Positions 9,052-17,140 of a stretch of 64,000 nucleotides of DNA are shown one piece after another; the stretch's first letter is position 1; every line of letters starts with the position of its first letter. The DNA comes from Pedobacter nyackensis (GTDB taxonomy: Bacteria > Bacteroidota > Bacteroidia > Sphingobacteriales > Sphingobacteriaceae): positions 1-64,000 of the forward strand of contig NZ_FWYB01000013.1 in NCBI RefSeq assembly GCF_900176505.1. Direction: 5' to 3'. The position numbers and the translations under genes are program-made. The notes under the pieces were generated by a model. It was not told where the DNA came from and did no database searches. It saw only the letters and a list, made by a program, of their open reading frames with translations.

Positions 9052-10194
9052 TTAAATTATTTCCAACCTTTCCTTTAGGATCTCTAAAAGGCGTTTAGCG
9101 ACTTTGCGGTAGTCAAAATGCGATGCTACATGAATTCTTGCGGCCTTTCCTAAACTCAATCGCAATTCTTTATCCATCATCAACCGCTTTAAATGAGCAG
9201 CAATATCTGTTACATCAGCCCGATAATCTACTGTCCTTGGTGTATCAAACAGAATTTTAATCAAATTCCCGGATTCGGTTCCATCCGGAATATTCACCTC
9301 ATTTACGATAACTTTTGTGGCCACTTTTGCCAGCAATGCGGTTTTGTTGTGTACCAATGTATCCAGCATCCCCATCGCTTCAATACCTACCACAGGTTTT
9401 TCGCATGCCCCAGCCTCAACCTGAGTCATTCCAAATCCTTCCAACCGCGATGGTGCCGCATAAATATCGCAGGCAGCGATAAGATAGGGCATCAAATTTC
9501 TGGAAGTGATGTTGGTTACAAAACTCACCTTGTCGGCAATACCAAGGTCAACAGCTAGTTGCCGGTCTGTCAAACTCTGCACCTGGGTTCGGGGCTGTGG
9601 CCAAACCTTACAAACGTATTTCCAATCAGGTACCTCTCCATCGATTTGCGCCAAGGCCTGCATCACCTCCCTGGATCCTTTAGAAGCTCCATCCCCCCCC
9701 ACAGTCAAAATCATCAATTGATCAGGGGATAAACCCAGACTTTCCCTAACGCCTCTTATTTTAGGATCGCGATAACCTACTGGAACAAAAGTTTCAGTAT
9801 CGCAGCCCACAGGTAATACTTCGATGAGATCAGCGTTAATACCATCCCGAACATACATTTCCTTTACCCAATTTGAGGTAACGAGGATTAGTGGTAGCTT
9901 ATTAAGTAGATCCTGATGCTTTGCAATGTAACCATCAGCCACCAGCCAGGGCACAGCCATAATTCCATGCTTATTAGGATGAAGTACCAGATCGGAAAGA
10001 TGACCCCAATAACCTACCCCAATTACTAGGTCGGGCCTAAACCAGCGGTAATACCATTCCTTTTCAAAGTCGGATGTAGAATTTACAGGATAAACATCAA
10101 CGCCCAGCTCTGTCAAACCTCGATACAGCAGATCACCTTGAGTAGCCAAACCACCAGGTGAAGGCGGATAATCATATAATACTAGTACTCTCAT
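9052..10194 (-). CDS. GT4-family glycosyltransferase
   Basis: 380 aa, retaining glycosyltransferase with the GT-B fold. It starts VLVLYDYPPSPGGLATQGDLLYRGL (N-terminal Rossmann domain with a glycine-rich acceptor loop). The C-terminal domain carries EVLPVGCDTETFVP, ILTVGGDGASKG and the donor-binding signature PSRLEGFGMTQVEAGACEKPVVG. Cytoplasmic, no membrane segment. The start overlaps the end of the upstream PIG-L gene by 23 bp. The GT4 plus PIG-L deacetylase combination recalls mycothiol and bacillithiol synthesis, where the transferase adds GlcNAc and the deacetylase removes the acetyl group. Donor and acceptor here are not known. Confidence 0.9.
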   Translation of the reverse strand: MRVLVLYDYPPSPGGLATQGDLLYRGLTELGVDVYPVNSTSDFEKEWYYRWFRPDLVIGVGYWGHLSDLVLHPNKHGIMAVPWLVADGYIAKHQDLLNKLPLILVTSNWVKEMYVRDGINADLIEVLPVGCDTETFVPVGYRDPKIRGVRESLGLSPDQLMILTVGGDGASKGSREVMQALAQIDGEVPDWKYVCKVWPQPRTQVQSLTDRQLAVDLGIADKVSFVTNITSRNLMPYLIAACDIYAAPSRLEGFGMTQVEAGACEKPVVGIEAMGMLDTLVHNKTALLAKVATKVIVNEVNIPDGTESGNLIKILFDTPRTVDYRADVTDIAAHLKRLMMDKELRLSLGKAARIHVASHFDYRKVAKRLLEILKERLEII

Positions 10195-10834
10195 CTAACC
10201 TCCCTTCCAGCACGGTTAACAATTCTAATGCTTCTTCTGGCTTAACAAATTTCCTGAATGCCTCAAATTTAGGTGTGGTCATCGCCTCCCAGCTGTCTAA
10301 ATCAAAACCGTAGATTTTTGTAATGATATCATATTTATGTTGCCAGGTAGCCTTACTCAATTTCGTACAGGAGACTCCGGTAGTTATTGCCCTGGGAAAA
10401 TACATTCTGTTGCCATCTTCATAAGCGAATAGCCAAAGCTCTTTAGCCTGTATTTTTCCTGAATGCCAGAGTTTAATCACAGCCTTGCTTGCTTCTTCGT
10501 GCCGGCGGTGACGCGTATATTCGCCATCCGGACTATGCGTAATCAGGATATCAAAATGCTTATGCGGCAGTAGCTTTATAGTTTTTTGCTGTACTAGTTT
10601 CTCCGGCAGAGGCTTTTGTTCTGGTCCATCATCCAGATCTTCCATTTTTCCTTTTGCGCCGAAATGATCAAGAACTTTACCGAATTTCTCAGCACGCTCG
10701 GCATCTTTTTTACGACACAAACAGCCTATAAAGACATTCCACCCGGGATGATCTATCAAGGTTCCACCCGTCCAAAGGGTCTCATCGTCTGGATGAGCCA
10801 CGACTATAGCAACATTTTTTACCACAGTATTCAT
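10172..10834 (-). CDS. PIG-L family deacetylase
   Basis: 220 aa zinc-dependent GlcNAc deacetylase-type protein. The metal site is visible: AHPDDE near residue 13 and the histidine in THSPDGEYTRHRRHEEAS. I take ATG 10834 (MNTVVKNVAIVVAHPDDE), because the 11 residues ahead of it are hydrophobic and non-homologous. It is the first gene of the operon PIG-L, GT4, GH100-like. It probably deacetylates an amino sugar linked to a small molecule or lipid, by analogy with MshB/BshB. The C-terminal half (YEDGNRMYFPRA, WQHKYDIITKIYGFD) is unlike the BshB family I know. Confidence 0.88.
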   Translation of the reverse strand: MNTVVKNVAIVVAHPDDETLWTGGTLIDHPGWNVFIGCLCRKKDAERAEKFGKVLDHFGAKGKMEDLDDGPEQKPLPEKLVQQKTIKLLPHKHFDILITHSPDGEYTRHRRHEEASKAVIKLWHSGKIQAKELWLFAYEDGNRMYFPRAITTGVSCTKLSKATWQHKYDIITKIYGFDLDSWEAMTTPKFEAFRKFVKPEEALELLTVLEGRLDESTSII

Positions 10835-10966
10835 TGTTAATATATAAAGCACAGTAAGGATTGACAATAAAACGAAAAGGGAGATCTTGGGCTATAGAAA
10901 TTTTATTGGAATGATTTTATAACAATTGAACTTCGAATAGGTTCAGTTTTTTAAAAAAAAAGCCCA

Positions 10967-10974
10967 TATCTTTA
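10967..10974 (+). promoter_or_regulatory. Putative -7 box for efp
   Basis: TATCTTTA, followed by G, is a one-mismatch fit to TAnnTTTG, 27 nt before the efp start. The upstream -33 position is not clear. Confidence 0.3.
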
Positions 10975-11001
10975 GGCACAAATTTTACAATTAAATCTTT
11001 T

Positions 11002-11562
11002 ATGGCAAAAGCATCTGAAATTAAAGTAGGAAATATTTTACGTTTTAACGGCGAACTAGTAACAGTTACAGAGATCTTACACCGCACACCAGGTAAAGGT
11101 GGCGCTTTCTACTTAGGTAAATTTCGTAATATCAAAACCGGGAAAATTGTTGAGGCCCGTTTAGGAACTGACGAGCAGGTTGAAATTTGCCGTGTTGAGA
11201 CTAGTGACTATCAATATTTATATGAGGAAGGTGATTATTTCGTAGTAATGGATAACGTTACTTTTGATCAGTTCAACATTCCTAAGGCATTATTCGGTCC
11301 ATCAGCAAAATTCCTGAAAGAAGGTATGAATGTGATCGTATCTATAGAAAGTGAAGAGCCTATTATGGCTACTGCACCAAACTTTGTGGAACTGGAAGTT
11401 ACCTATGCTGAACCAGCTGTTAAAGGTGATACTTCTTCAGGTGCATTGAAAAATGTAACTACTGAAAATGGCGTAGAACTAAAAGTGCCTTTGTTTGTGA
11501 ACCAAGGCGATAAGATAAAAGTAGATACACGTACAGGTGAATATGTTGAACGTGTAAAATAG
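11002..11562 (+). CDS. efp: Translation elongation factor P
   Basis: 186 aa, full length. EF-P binds between the P and E sites of the ribosome and relieves stalling at proline runs. All three OB domains are present. The tip loop TPGKGGAFY carries K32, the residue modified in many EF-Ps; the surrounding HRTPGKGG is a common Bacteroidota form, where the modification state is not predicted from sequence. The C-terminal domain ends with the expected TGEYVERVK. The gene stands alone with its own terminator. Confidence 0.97.
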   Translation: MAKASEIKVGNILRFNGELVTVTEILHRTPGKGGAFYLGKFRNIKTGKIVEARLGTDEQVEICRVETSDYQYLYEEGDYFVVMDNVTFDQFNIPKALFGPSAKFLKEGMNVIVSIESEEPIMATAPNFVELEVTYAEPAVKGDTSSGALKNVTTENGVELKVPLFVNQGDKIKVDTRTGEYVERVK

Positions 11563-11576
11563 GTTATAATAAATAT

Positions 11577-11612
11577 TAAAAAGGGGTTTGTAGTAATACA
11601 AGCCCCTTTTTA
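11577..11612. terminator. Rho-independent terminator after efp
   Basis: Stem AAAAGGGGTTTG / CAAGCCCCTTTT (one G-U pair), short loop and terminal T run. It probably also terminates the converging DUF3037 transcript. Confidence 0.88.
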
Positions 11613-11629
11613 GTTGAAGTACCTTTTAA

Positions 11630-12013
11630 TTAAAGTACCATTTCGGTATATAATTTAAACAAGGTCTCTTTCGCATCGCTACTTAAGCCTGCATGAGCCC
11701 TCGATGTTTGTATAACAGTACTGCGGGTAGCGGTTAACCACCTGAACCTGGATGGTGCATCTAATTGTCCGATAGGCCCCGAATGCTTCCCTCCTGCACA
11801 AATACGTTTAAAGGCATTTAGGTTTTCTTCCAATACTGAAGGATCAAGCTCCTTACAAAAAACAGCTAATTTCTCCTGATCAAGTTTGATTAAAACATCC
11901 AGGAACTTTTGTTTAGCGCAATACACCACAACGCCAACATTCATAAATTCTTCTCGCTCTACCCTAGGCACAACGCGAATAACAGCATACTCAAATAAGT
12001 CCTTCTCTTGCAT
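11630..12013 (-). CDS. DUF3037 domain protein
   Basis: 127 aa, the usual size for DUF3037. N-terminal motif LFEYAVIRVVPRVEREEFMNVGVVVYC is the family signature. No known catalytic residues, no membrane segment. Its start lies 23 bp inside the 3' end of the HipA-like kinase gene, so the two are translationally coupled. DUF3037 is often next to HipA-like kinase genes in other genomes (family knowledge from memory), so it may be a partner, substrate or regulator of the kinase. Confidence 0.88.
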   Translation of the reverse strand: MQEKDLFEYAVIRVVPRVEREEFMNVGVVVYCAKQKFLDVLIKLDQEKLAVFCKELDPSVLEENLNAFKRICAGGKHSGPIGQLDAPSRFRWLTATRSTVIQTSRAHAGLSSDAKETLFKLYTEMVL

Positions 12014-12797
12014 CTTCTGCTGCTTTTACAAAAATTTCTGAATGTGCCAATCTCGTTTCCAGGAAATAGACATAAGCTTGTCTATGTTCAGCTGGACTTC
12101 CAAATGAATATTCATCCATTAACCATTCATCAGGTATTAATGCGGCGATTGAGGCGATATGGGCCGGAGTAAGTAAGGTCTTAAATTCCTGATCTACCTG
12201 CTCAAGCTCAGTTGCAAAGGGCAACAAAACATGATCCTTAATCAACGCAAAAGGTCTCACTGCCTGTGCTTCCCAGTTTTGCCAGGAATGGTGGAAATAT
12301 AAGGATGCCCCGTGATCAATAAGCCATAGTTCATTATGCCAGATCAGCATATTTGTGTTTCTGGCGGTACGATCCATGTTGGTAAGCAAACAATCAAGCC
12401 ATACAATTTGCGAAGCCAGTTTTGAGTCGACCTTCGTAACCAGTGGGTCAAACGTAATGGCCCCAGAAAGGTAATGTAAGGCCAGATTAAGCCCTTCACT
12501 TGCTCTTAGCAGGTCTTGTATTTCTTCATCTGGTTCTATTCGGCCAAAGGCTTCATCCAAACTGGCAAATACAATTTCCGGAACGCGTAAGCCTAATACC
12601 CGCGCTATTTCAGCTCCGAATATTTCGGCAATCAGTGCCTTGGCACCCTGCCCCGCTCCACGAAATTTAAGTACATATAAAAATCCATCATCAGCCTCTG
12701 CAATCGCGGGCATAGAGCCCCCTTCACGTAAGGGAGTTACATACCTGATTACATTAACTGATCGCAATGCTAATTCACTATTATCCATGTTGGGCAT
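11991..12797 (-). CDS. HipA-like protein kinase
   Basis: 268 aa. A HipA-fold kinase without the N-terminal HipA subdomain and without an adjacent HipB. Visible elements: FLYVLKFRGAGQGAKALIAE (ATP-binding loop and lysine), the catalytic loop LTNMDRTARNTN, and IDHGASLYFHH, the DxG-like metal-binding segment. An alternative start three codons later (MDNSELALRS) is possible. Family members phosphorylate protein targets such as GltX, but the target here is unknown. It overlaps the DUF3037 gene, suggesting a two-gene module rather than a classical HipBA toxin-antitoxin pair. Confidence 0.85.
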   Translation of the reverse strand: MPNMDNSELALRSVNVIRYVTPLREGGSMPAIAEADDGFLYVLKFRGAGQGAKALIAEIFGAEIARVLGLRVPEIVFASLDEAFGRIEPDEEIQDLLRASEGLNLALHYLSGAITFDPLVTKVDSKLASQIVWLDCLLTNMDRTARNTNMLIWHNELWLIDHGASLYFHHSWQNWEAQAVRPFALIKDHVLLPFATELEQVDQEFKTLLTPAHIASIAALIPDEWLMDEYSFGSPAEHRQAYVYFLETRLAHSEIFVKAAEDAREGLI

Positions 12798-12850
12798 TTA
12801 ATCGTTAAAGAATCAGGTATAAAGATATAGAAACAATCAAATAGTTGGCA

Positions 12851-13069
12851 TTACTTTAAGATTGAAGCAAGTTTTGCTGCTAATTCCGTACCCCTCAAAT
12901 TTTTCGCTACAATAACACCATTAGGGTCTATCAGGAAATTTTGAGGCACAGCTCTAACATTATAAAGTTCGCCTACTACATTTTTCCAGCCTTTCAAATC
13001 ACTTACATGAAGCCATGGAAGTTTATCATCGGCAAATTGCTTTTTCCCAGGCATCCTGCTTGCTATCGA
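12851..13069 (-). pseudogene. TlpA-family oxidoreductase remnant
   Basis: The last 60 or so residues of a TlpA/DUF4369-type thiol-disulfide oxidoreductase are present: WLHVSDLKGWKNVVGELYNV then VRAVPQNFLIDPNGVIVAKNL, closely like the end of the intact gene at 60626-61741. Upstream the homology continues in another frame as VDSKQDAWEKAI, ending in the TlpA pattern. Deleting one base in the AAA at 13034-13036 (plus strand) restores AWEKAIADDKLPW. Homology stops at the stop codon of the hydroxylase gene (13070-13072). The catalytic CxxC and the whole N-terminal part are gone. Hence a broken, frameshifted remnant. Confidence 0.85.
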
Positions 13070-13702
13070 CTACTTGTTTTTTATAGAGGTACCAAACATT
13101 TTATCCCAAAACATCGAACTCACACCAAAAGCCCTATCAGGATATTTATAGTGGTGCGAAAGATGGTTTCGCCATAGTACTTTAAAATATTTTGGTGGTG
13201 CATAAGCGTGTATGGCAAAATGAATAGAAACGTAAATGAGATATCCCGTTATGAAACCAGAGAAAAAAACGAATGCATACCCTATTGAGCCGAATAGTAA
13301 AAATGAAATCCCGCAAAACAATAAAAGCATCATACAAGCCATCAGCATACTCGGAACCGGAGGCATAAACAGCCTGGACCTGTCGTTGGGGAACTCATGA
13401 TGGTTTTCATGGAAGATATACACCAACCACTTACCTAATCTGCTTTTAGCCGGAAAATGAAAGAGAAAGCGATGGACAAGATATTCAAACAAAGTCCAGC
13501 TAAGCATTGCAATAAGAAAAATCAGCGAAATTAACCCTGCAGAGTAGTGAAATGTGGCTTCTGCATAAAGCACCAGAAAAATAATTAATGGGACATAGAT
13601 CATATAAATAACCCAGGGACGCGTCTTGGTTAGCATTTCCAAATAGCTATTTTTAAAAATCCGAGCCTGCCCTTTACTGTCAACAACTTTCTTCAAATAC
13701 AT
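13070..13702 (-). CDS. Fatty acid hydroxylase superfamily membrane protein
   Basis: 210 aa. Di-iron membrane hydroxylase of the sterol desaturase / FA hydroxylase family. Four histidine clusters are seen in order: HRFLFH, HENHHEFP, HFAIHAY and HLSHHYKYPD. There are about four hydrophobic helices (WVIYMIYVPLIIFLVLY, LISLIFLIAMLSW, MLMACMMLLLFCG, YAFVFFSGFITGYLIY). The short form with FHENHHEFPND resembles fatty acid 2-hydroxylases, so hydroxylation of sphingolipid or other acyl chains in the cytoplasmic membrane is plausible for a sphingolipid-making Sphingobacteriaceae. The downstream flank is a gene remnant, a sign of local rearrangement. Confidence 0.85.
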   Translation of the reverse strand: MYLKKVVDSKGQARIFKNSYLEMLTKTRPWVIYMIYVPLIIFLVLYAEATFHYSAGLISLIFLIAMLSWTLFEYLVHRFLFHFPAKSRLGKWLVYIFHENHHEFPNDRSRLFMPPVPSMLMACMMLLLFCGISFLLFGSIGYAFVFFSGFITGYLIYVSIHFAIHAYAPPKYFKVLWRNHLSHHYKYPDRAFGVSSMFWDKMFGTSIKNK

Positions 13703-13799
13703 ACCCCCTCCTTTCTAGTAAATCGAACATGAATCAGAACGTCATAAAAATAGATCCATAATGCAGTACCATAACAAAAACTAATGCAAGTAGTTTTTG

Positions 13800-14468
13800 T
13801 TATTTCTGGTTCAGAAGCAGATTAAACTTTTCTTGTTCAGTGCTAACCATTATTTTGAGTGGAAATTTCCGGGCAGGAATAGTTGTTGGAAACCAATCGC
13901 GTCCCGTTTCAGAAAGAATAAGCAAGCCATGATCATCACCCAATGCAGCGAATCTTGGCTGTGGTGCCTGTTTTGTAAACAATTGTATATCATGGGACGC
14001 AGTCAATGTACGAATACACTGATAAACATCATCTGTAACCAACCCAATCTCACTGATACAAGTAATCGACTGTCCGGTAAATGGAAATTCAGATTGGTCA
14101 TCCAAATCATAACGCACAATAAATTCAAGTATGTTTCCATTGTTGTCCTGAAAATAGATAGCATTAGCGTTCCAACTAGAAAAATCTGCTACATAGCTAT
14201 CCTTTTCTTTATCGACGGTAAGTAAATATACCCTGCCGTTCAACCACTCTATCGCTTCCTTCAGTTGATTATTGGGAATATTAAAAGCAAAATGATAAAT
14301 GGGACGCTCCAAATGTTCATCCGATCTAAAAGTAAGCACTGAATCACCCGCTACAAAGCTGATCATCTCCTTATTCTTTTCCAGAAGCCTGAAGTTCAAG
14401 ACTTCGGTGTAGAATAATTCAGTCTGACGAATATCAGTAGTGCAGATTTCAATTGCTTCAATATTCAT
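13800..14468 (-). CDS. VOC (glyoxalase/dioxygenase-fold) protein
   Basis: 222 aa. Two consecutive vicinal-oxygen-chelate modules: first with ICTTDIRQTELFYTEVLNFRLLE and the terminal YFQDNNGNILEFIVRYD strand, second from ISEIGLVTDDVYQCIRTL to the C-terminus. The metal ligands are only partly typical (H in YHFAFNIP, E in LEFIVRY), so it may bind rather than transform its ligand. Cytoplasmic, monocistronic. Substrate unknown. Confidence 0.85.
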   Translation of the reverse strand: MNIEAIEICTTDIRQTELFYTEVLNFRLLEKNKEMISFVAGDSVLTFRSDEHLERPIYHFAFNIPNNQLKEAIEWLNGRVYLLTVDKEKDSYVADFSSWNANAIYFQDNNGNILEFIVRYDLDDQSEFPFTGQSITCISEIGLVTDDVYQCIRTLTASHDIQLFTKQAPQPRFAALGDDHGLLILSETGRDWFPTTIPARKFPLKIMVSTEQEKFNLLLNQK

Positions 14469-14575
14469 AAAATGGGGTTATTCTTTTTATAAACTCATTG
14501 GGCCGTCGATTGTTTATTAAAGAGTTAAACTATGATCATCCAATGGTTTTTTACAACAATTAAATATAAGAAATT

Positions 14576-15334
14576 ATGCAACGTAATGTAAAAAGCTTAA
14601 TAGGCTTCACTATGGGTGCTACCGATGGTGAAATTGGGAAAGTTGTCGAGTTTTATTTTGACGATGAAACATGGACAATAAGGTATCTGATTGTAAAAAC
14701 TGGCAGCTGGTTGACTGGCCGTAAGGTACTGATCGCTCCTTCTGCATTAAAAGAACCGGATTGGGAAAATAAAAGCTTTCCGGTAAACCTCACCAAGGAG
14801 CAAGTAAAACATAGTCCGGATATAGATACTGAAATGCCTGTATCCCGTCAACATGAACTCGCTTTATATGAACATTATTCCTGGCCCTATAGCGCTCGTA
14901 TTGGAACCGGTTTTTATGGCGCGATGGGAATGTTGGGAATGGTTGAATCAAGGATTCCGTTTGAGGAAAGCATTGCAGCCCGAAACTTTGGAGATGGTGC
15001 AGGTGATCCGCACCTTCGAAGCACAAGCGAAGTAAAAGGCAGCGAACTTCACACCATTGATGGTGAAATAGGAGAAATTGAGGATTTAATTATCGATGAT
15101 ACCAATTGGAGTATCCACTTTCTTGTGGTTGATACAGGGAAATGGTTACCCGGGAAAAAAGTTCTGATCGCGCCTAAATGGGTTAAAGAAGCTAAGTGGG
15201 ACTCTTATAAATTTTATACCGACATCCCAACCGACGCTATAAAAGAGAGCCCAGAATATGATCTTTCAGAACCTTTGCCACCTAATTTCGAGCCTGATTT
15301 ATATCGTTATTACGGGAAATCTATTGGTAAATAA
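14576..15334 (+). CDS. Protein with two PRC-barrel domains
   Basis: 252 aa. Two PRC-barrel repeats: residues 5-60 with TDGEIGKVVEFYFDDETW and GSWLTGRKVLIAPSAL, and 155-210 with IDGEIGEIEDLIIDDTNW and GKWLPGKKVLIAPKWV. A low-homology linker contains SARIGTGFYGAMGMLG. PRC-barrels bind partners or membranes and are common in stress-related proteins of this phylum. Soluble, no signal peptide. The internal duplication is clear at protein level. Function unknown. Confidence 0.88.
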   Translation: MQRNVKSLIGFTMGATDGEIGKVVEFYFDDETWTIRYLIVKTGSWLTGRKVLIAPSALKEPDWENKSFPVNLTKEQVKHSPDIDTEMPVSRQHELALYEHYSWPYSARIGTGFYGAMGMLGMVESRIPFEESIAARNFGDGAGDPHLRSTSEVKGSELHTIDGEIGEIEDLIIDDTNWSIHFLVVDTGKWLPGKKVLIAPKWVKEAKWDSYKFYTDIPTDAIKESPEYDLSEPLPPNFEPDLYRYYGKSIGK

Positions 15335-15377
15335 ACCTGGAGTCAAATCAACGAGTACTCCCATACAAAACTGATTG

Positions 15378-15419
15378 AATCGAATTGCCAAAATCGCTGA
15401 ATATTTTGGCAATTCGATT
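15378..15419. terminator. 17-bp perfect inverted repeat, likely terminator
   Basis: AATCGAATTGCCAAAAT at 15378-15394 pairs perfectly with 15403-15419, with an 8-nt loop. It lies 44 bp after the PRC-barrel stop. It lacks a clean T tract but has a long stem, so termination or mRNA 3'-end protection is likely. Confidence 0.55.
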
Positions 15420-15499
15420 GTATTTGCAATTGAATTTCATCCTTTCTTTGAGTTGAAGCCAGTACCGGTTATTTTATCGATTTTTTTAATCCAGCAATA

Positions 15500-17056
15500 A
15501 TGAAGAATAATGTTTCAATAGCCAACACATATAGACGCATGATGTGTATTTTGGGCTGTAGTATGATGACTGTTTTGCCCCAGATGGGAAAGGCGCAAAT
15601 TTTTACAGATAAGAATTTTGTTAAAATAAGCCCGACAGATACTGAGGCTGATATTGTTAGAAAAGCAGCAAATGTTACCCCCTCACCAAGACAGCTAAGG
15701 TGGCAGCAGCTTGAACTGACAGCTTTTATTCATTTCGGCATCAATACTTTTACGAATAAAGAATGGGGTGGTGGCTCGGAAAACCCTAAAATTTTTAATC
15801 CCAAAGAGCTGGACGCCCGTCAATGGGTAAAAGTTTGTAAAGACGCAGGATTTAAATTGGTCATCCTTACTGCGAAACACCATGATGGATTTTGTTTATG
15901 GCCAAGTAAATACACGGAACATTCCGTTAAAAACAGCCCATGGAAAGAAGGGAAAGGAGATATTGTTAAAGAAACTGCTGCAGCTTGTAAAGAGTTTGGT
16001 ATAGGTTTCGGAATTTATCTTTCCCCCTGGGACCGCAACTCCCCTTATTTCGGCAGTATGCAATACAATGATTATTTCATCAATCAGTTGACAGAGCTCC
16101 TTAGTAATTACGGACAAATTGATGAAGTCTGGTTTGATGGTGCAAATGGTGAAGGGCCGACAGGCAAGAAACAGGTATATGAATATCAACGTTGGTATGA
16201 CCTGATTCGCAAGTTACAGCCTAAAGCAACCATTGCAGTATCCGGACCAGATGTGAGATGGGTTGGAACAGAAACCGGATATGGCAGGGAAACAGAATGG
16301 AGTGTTGTGCCTGGAGATCAGATTATTCCTGAAGCGATAGCAGCCAACTCTCAAAAGGATGTTGAATTCGCACCCCGTGATATGGTGTCTAACGACCTCG
16401 GAAGCAGAGAGAAAATTTCTAAAGCTAAAAGCCTGGTTTGGTATCCCGCAGAGATAGATGTATCCATCCGTCCGGGCTGGTTTTATCATCCTAAGGAAGA
16501 TGATAAGGTAAAAAGTCCTGAAAAACTGACTGATATTTATTATAGTTCGGTTGGAAGAAATGGTGTTTTATTGTTGAATATTCCCCCTGATACGCGCGGA
16601 CTGATCAGCGAAAGTGATATAAAATCCTTAAAAGGATTTAGAAACCAACTGGACCAAACATTTGCCAGTAACCTATTGAAAGGTGCCATGCTTAAAGGAA
16701 GCAATGAAAAGAAAACAAATGTATTATATGATCAAAAAACCAATAGCTGGTGGAAAACAAAGGCAGATCAAACTGAAATAGTATTGGAATTCAAGATGAA
16801 CAGAGCACAGACTTTTGACTTGCTGCTGTTACAGGAGAACCTGGAAGTCGGACAACGTGTAGAGCAATTTGTAATGGAATATAAGGATGGTGAAGAATGG
16901 AAAAAGGCCACCGAAGGCACTACTATCGGCTTTAAACGTCTCCTTCGCTTTCCTTCAGTTACCGCAAATGAAGTCAGATTGAGAATTATTTCTTCAAGAC
17001 TCAATCCTGCAATTGCTGAAATCGGCTTGTATCAACGTGCTGCTGGTACAAACTAA
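15500..17056 (+). CDS. Exported alpha-L-fucosidase (GH29)
   Basis: 518 aa. N-terminal signal peptide (hydrophobic MMCILGCSMMTVLPQMGKAQ), so it acts in the periplasm or outside. GH29 motifs are present: LTAFIHFGINTF, VILTAKHHDGFCLWPS, and the catalytic nucleophile D213 in DEVWFDGANGEG. A C-terminal beta-rich domain (NSWWKTKADQTEIVLEFK onwards) probably assists sugar binding. It removes alpha-linked fucose from oligosaccharides. It is not next to a SusCD pair; the second GH29 at 40495 is in the fucose unit. The two are distinct subfamilies, judging by low similarity outside the core. Confidence 0.93.
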   Translation: MKNNVSIANTYRRMMCILGCSMMTVLPQMGKAQIFTDKNFVKISPTDTEADIVRKAANVTPSPRQLRWQQLELTAFIHFGINTFTNKEWGGGSENPKIFNPKELDARQWVKVCKDAGFKLVILTAKHHDGFCLWPSKYTEHSVKNSPWKEGKGDIVKETAAACKEFGIGFGIYLSPWDRNSPYFGSMQYNDYFINQLTELLSNYGQIDEVWFDGANGEGPTGKKQVYEYQRWYDLIRKLQPKATIAVSGPDVRWVGTETGYGRETEWSVVPGDQIIPEAIAANSQKDVEFAPRDMVSNDLGSREKISKAKSLVWYPAEIDVSIRPGWFYHPKEDDKVKSPEKLTDIYYSSVGRNGVLLLNIPPDTRGLISESDIKSLKGFRNQLDQTFASNLLKGAMLKGSNEKKTNVLYDQKTNSWWKTKADQTEIVLEFKMNRAQTFDLLLLQENLEVGQRVEQFVMEYKDGEEWKKATEGTTIGFKRLLRFPSVTANEVRLRIISSRLNPAIAEIGLYQRAAGTN

Positions 17057-17062
17057 TCTATA

Positions 17063-17106
17063 ATAACAAGCTACCATCTAAAATTTATCAGATGGTAGCT
17101 TGTTAT
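17063..17106. terminator. 17-bp perfect stem-loop after the fucosidase
   Basis: ATAACAAGCTACCATCT at 17063-17079 pairs perfectly with 17090-17106 around a 10-nt loop. It lies 7 bp after the fucosidase stop and 34 bp before the stop of the converging amidohydrolase, so it can serve both. Confidence 0.75.
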
Positions 17107-17140
17107 CATGCAAAGCAAGTTATCAGTTCCCTGTATGGGA

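Noticed and set aside
9052..10834. Assignment as bshA/bshB (bacillithiol synthesis)
   Set aside because: Only the general GT4 plus PIG-L logic fits. The proteins lack the features I know from BshA/BshB, a third glycosidase gene is fused into the operon, and no bshC is present.
11991..12797. Classical HipBA toxin-antitoxin locus
   Set aside because: No HipB-like HTH gene is adjacent, and the HipA N-terminal domain is missing.
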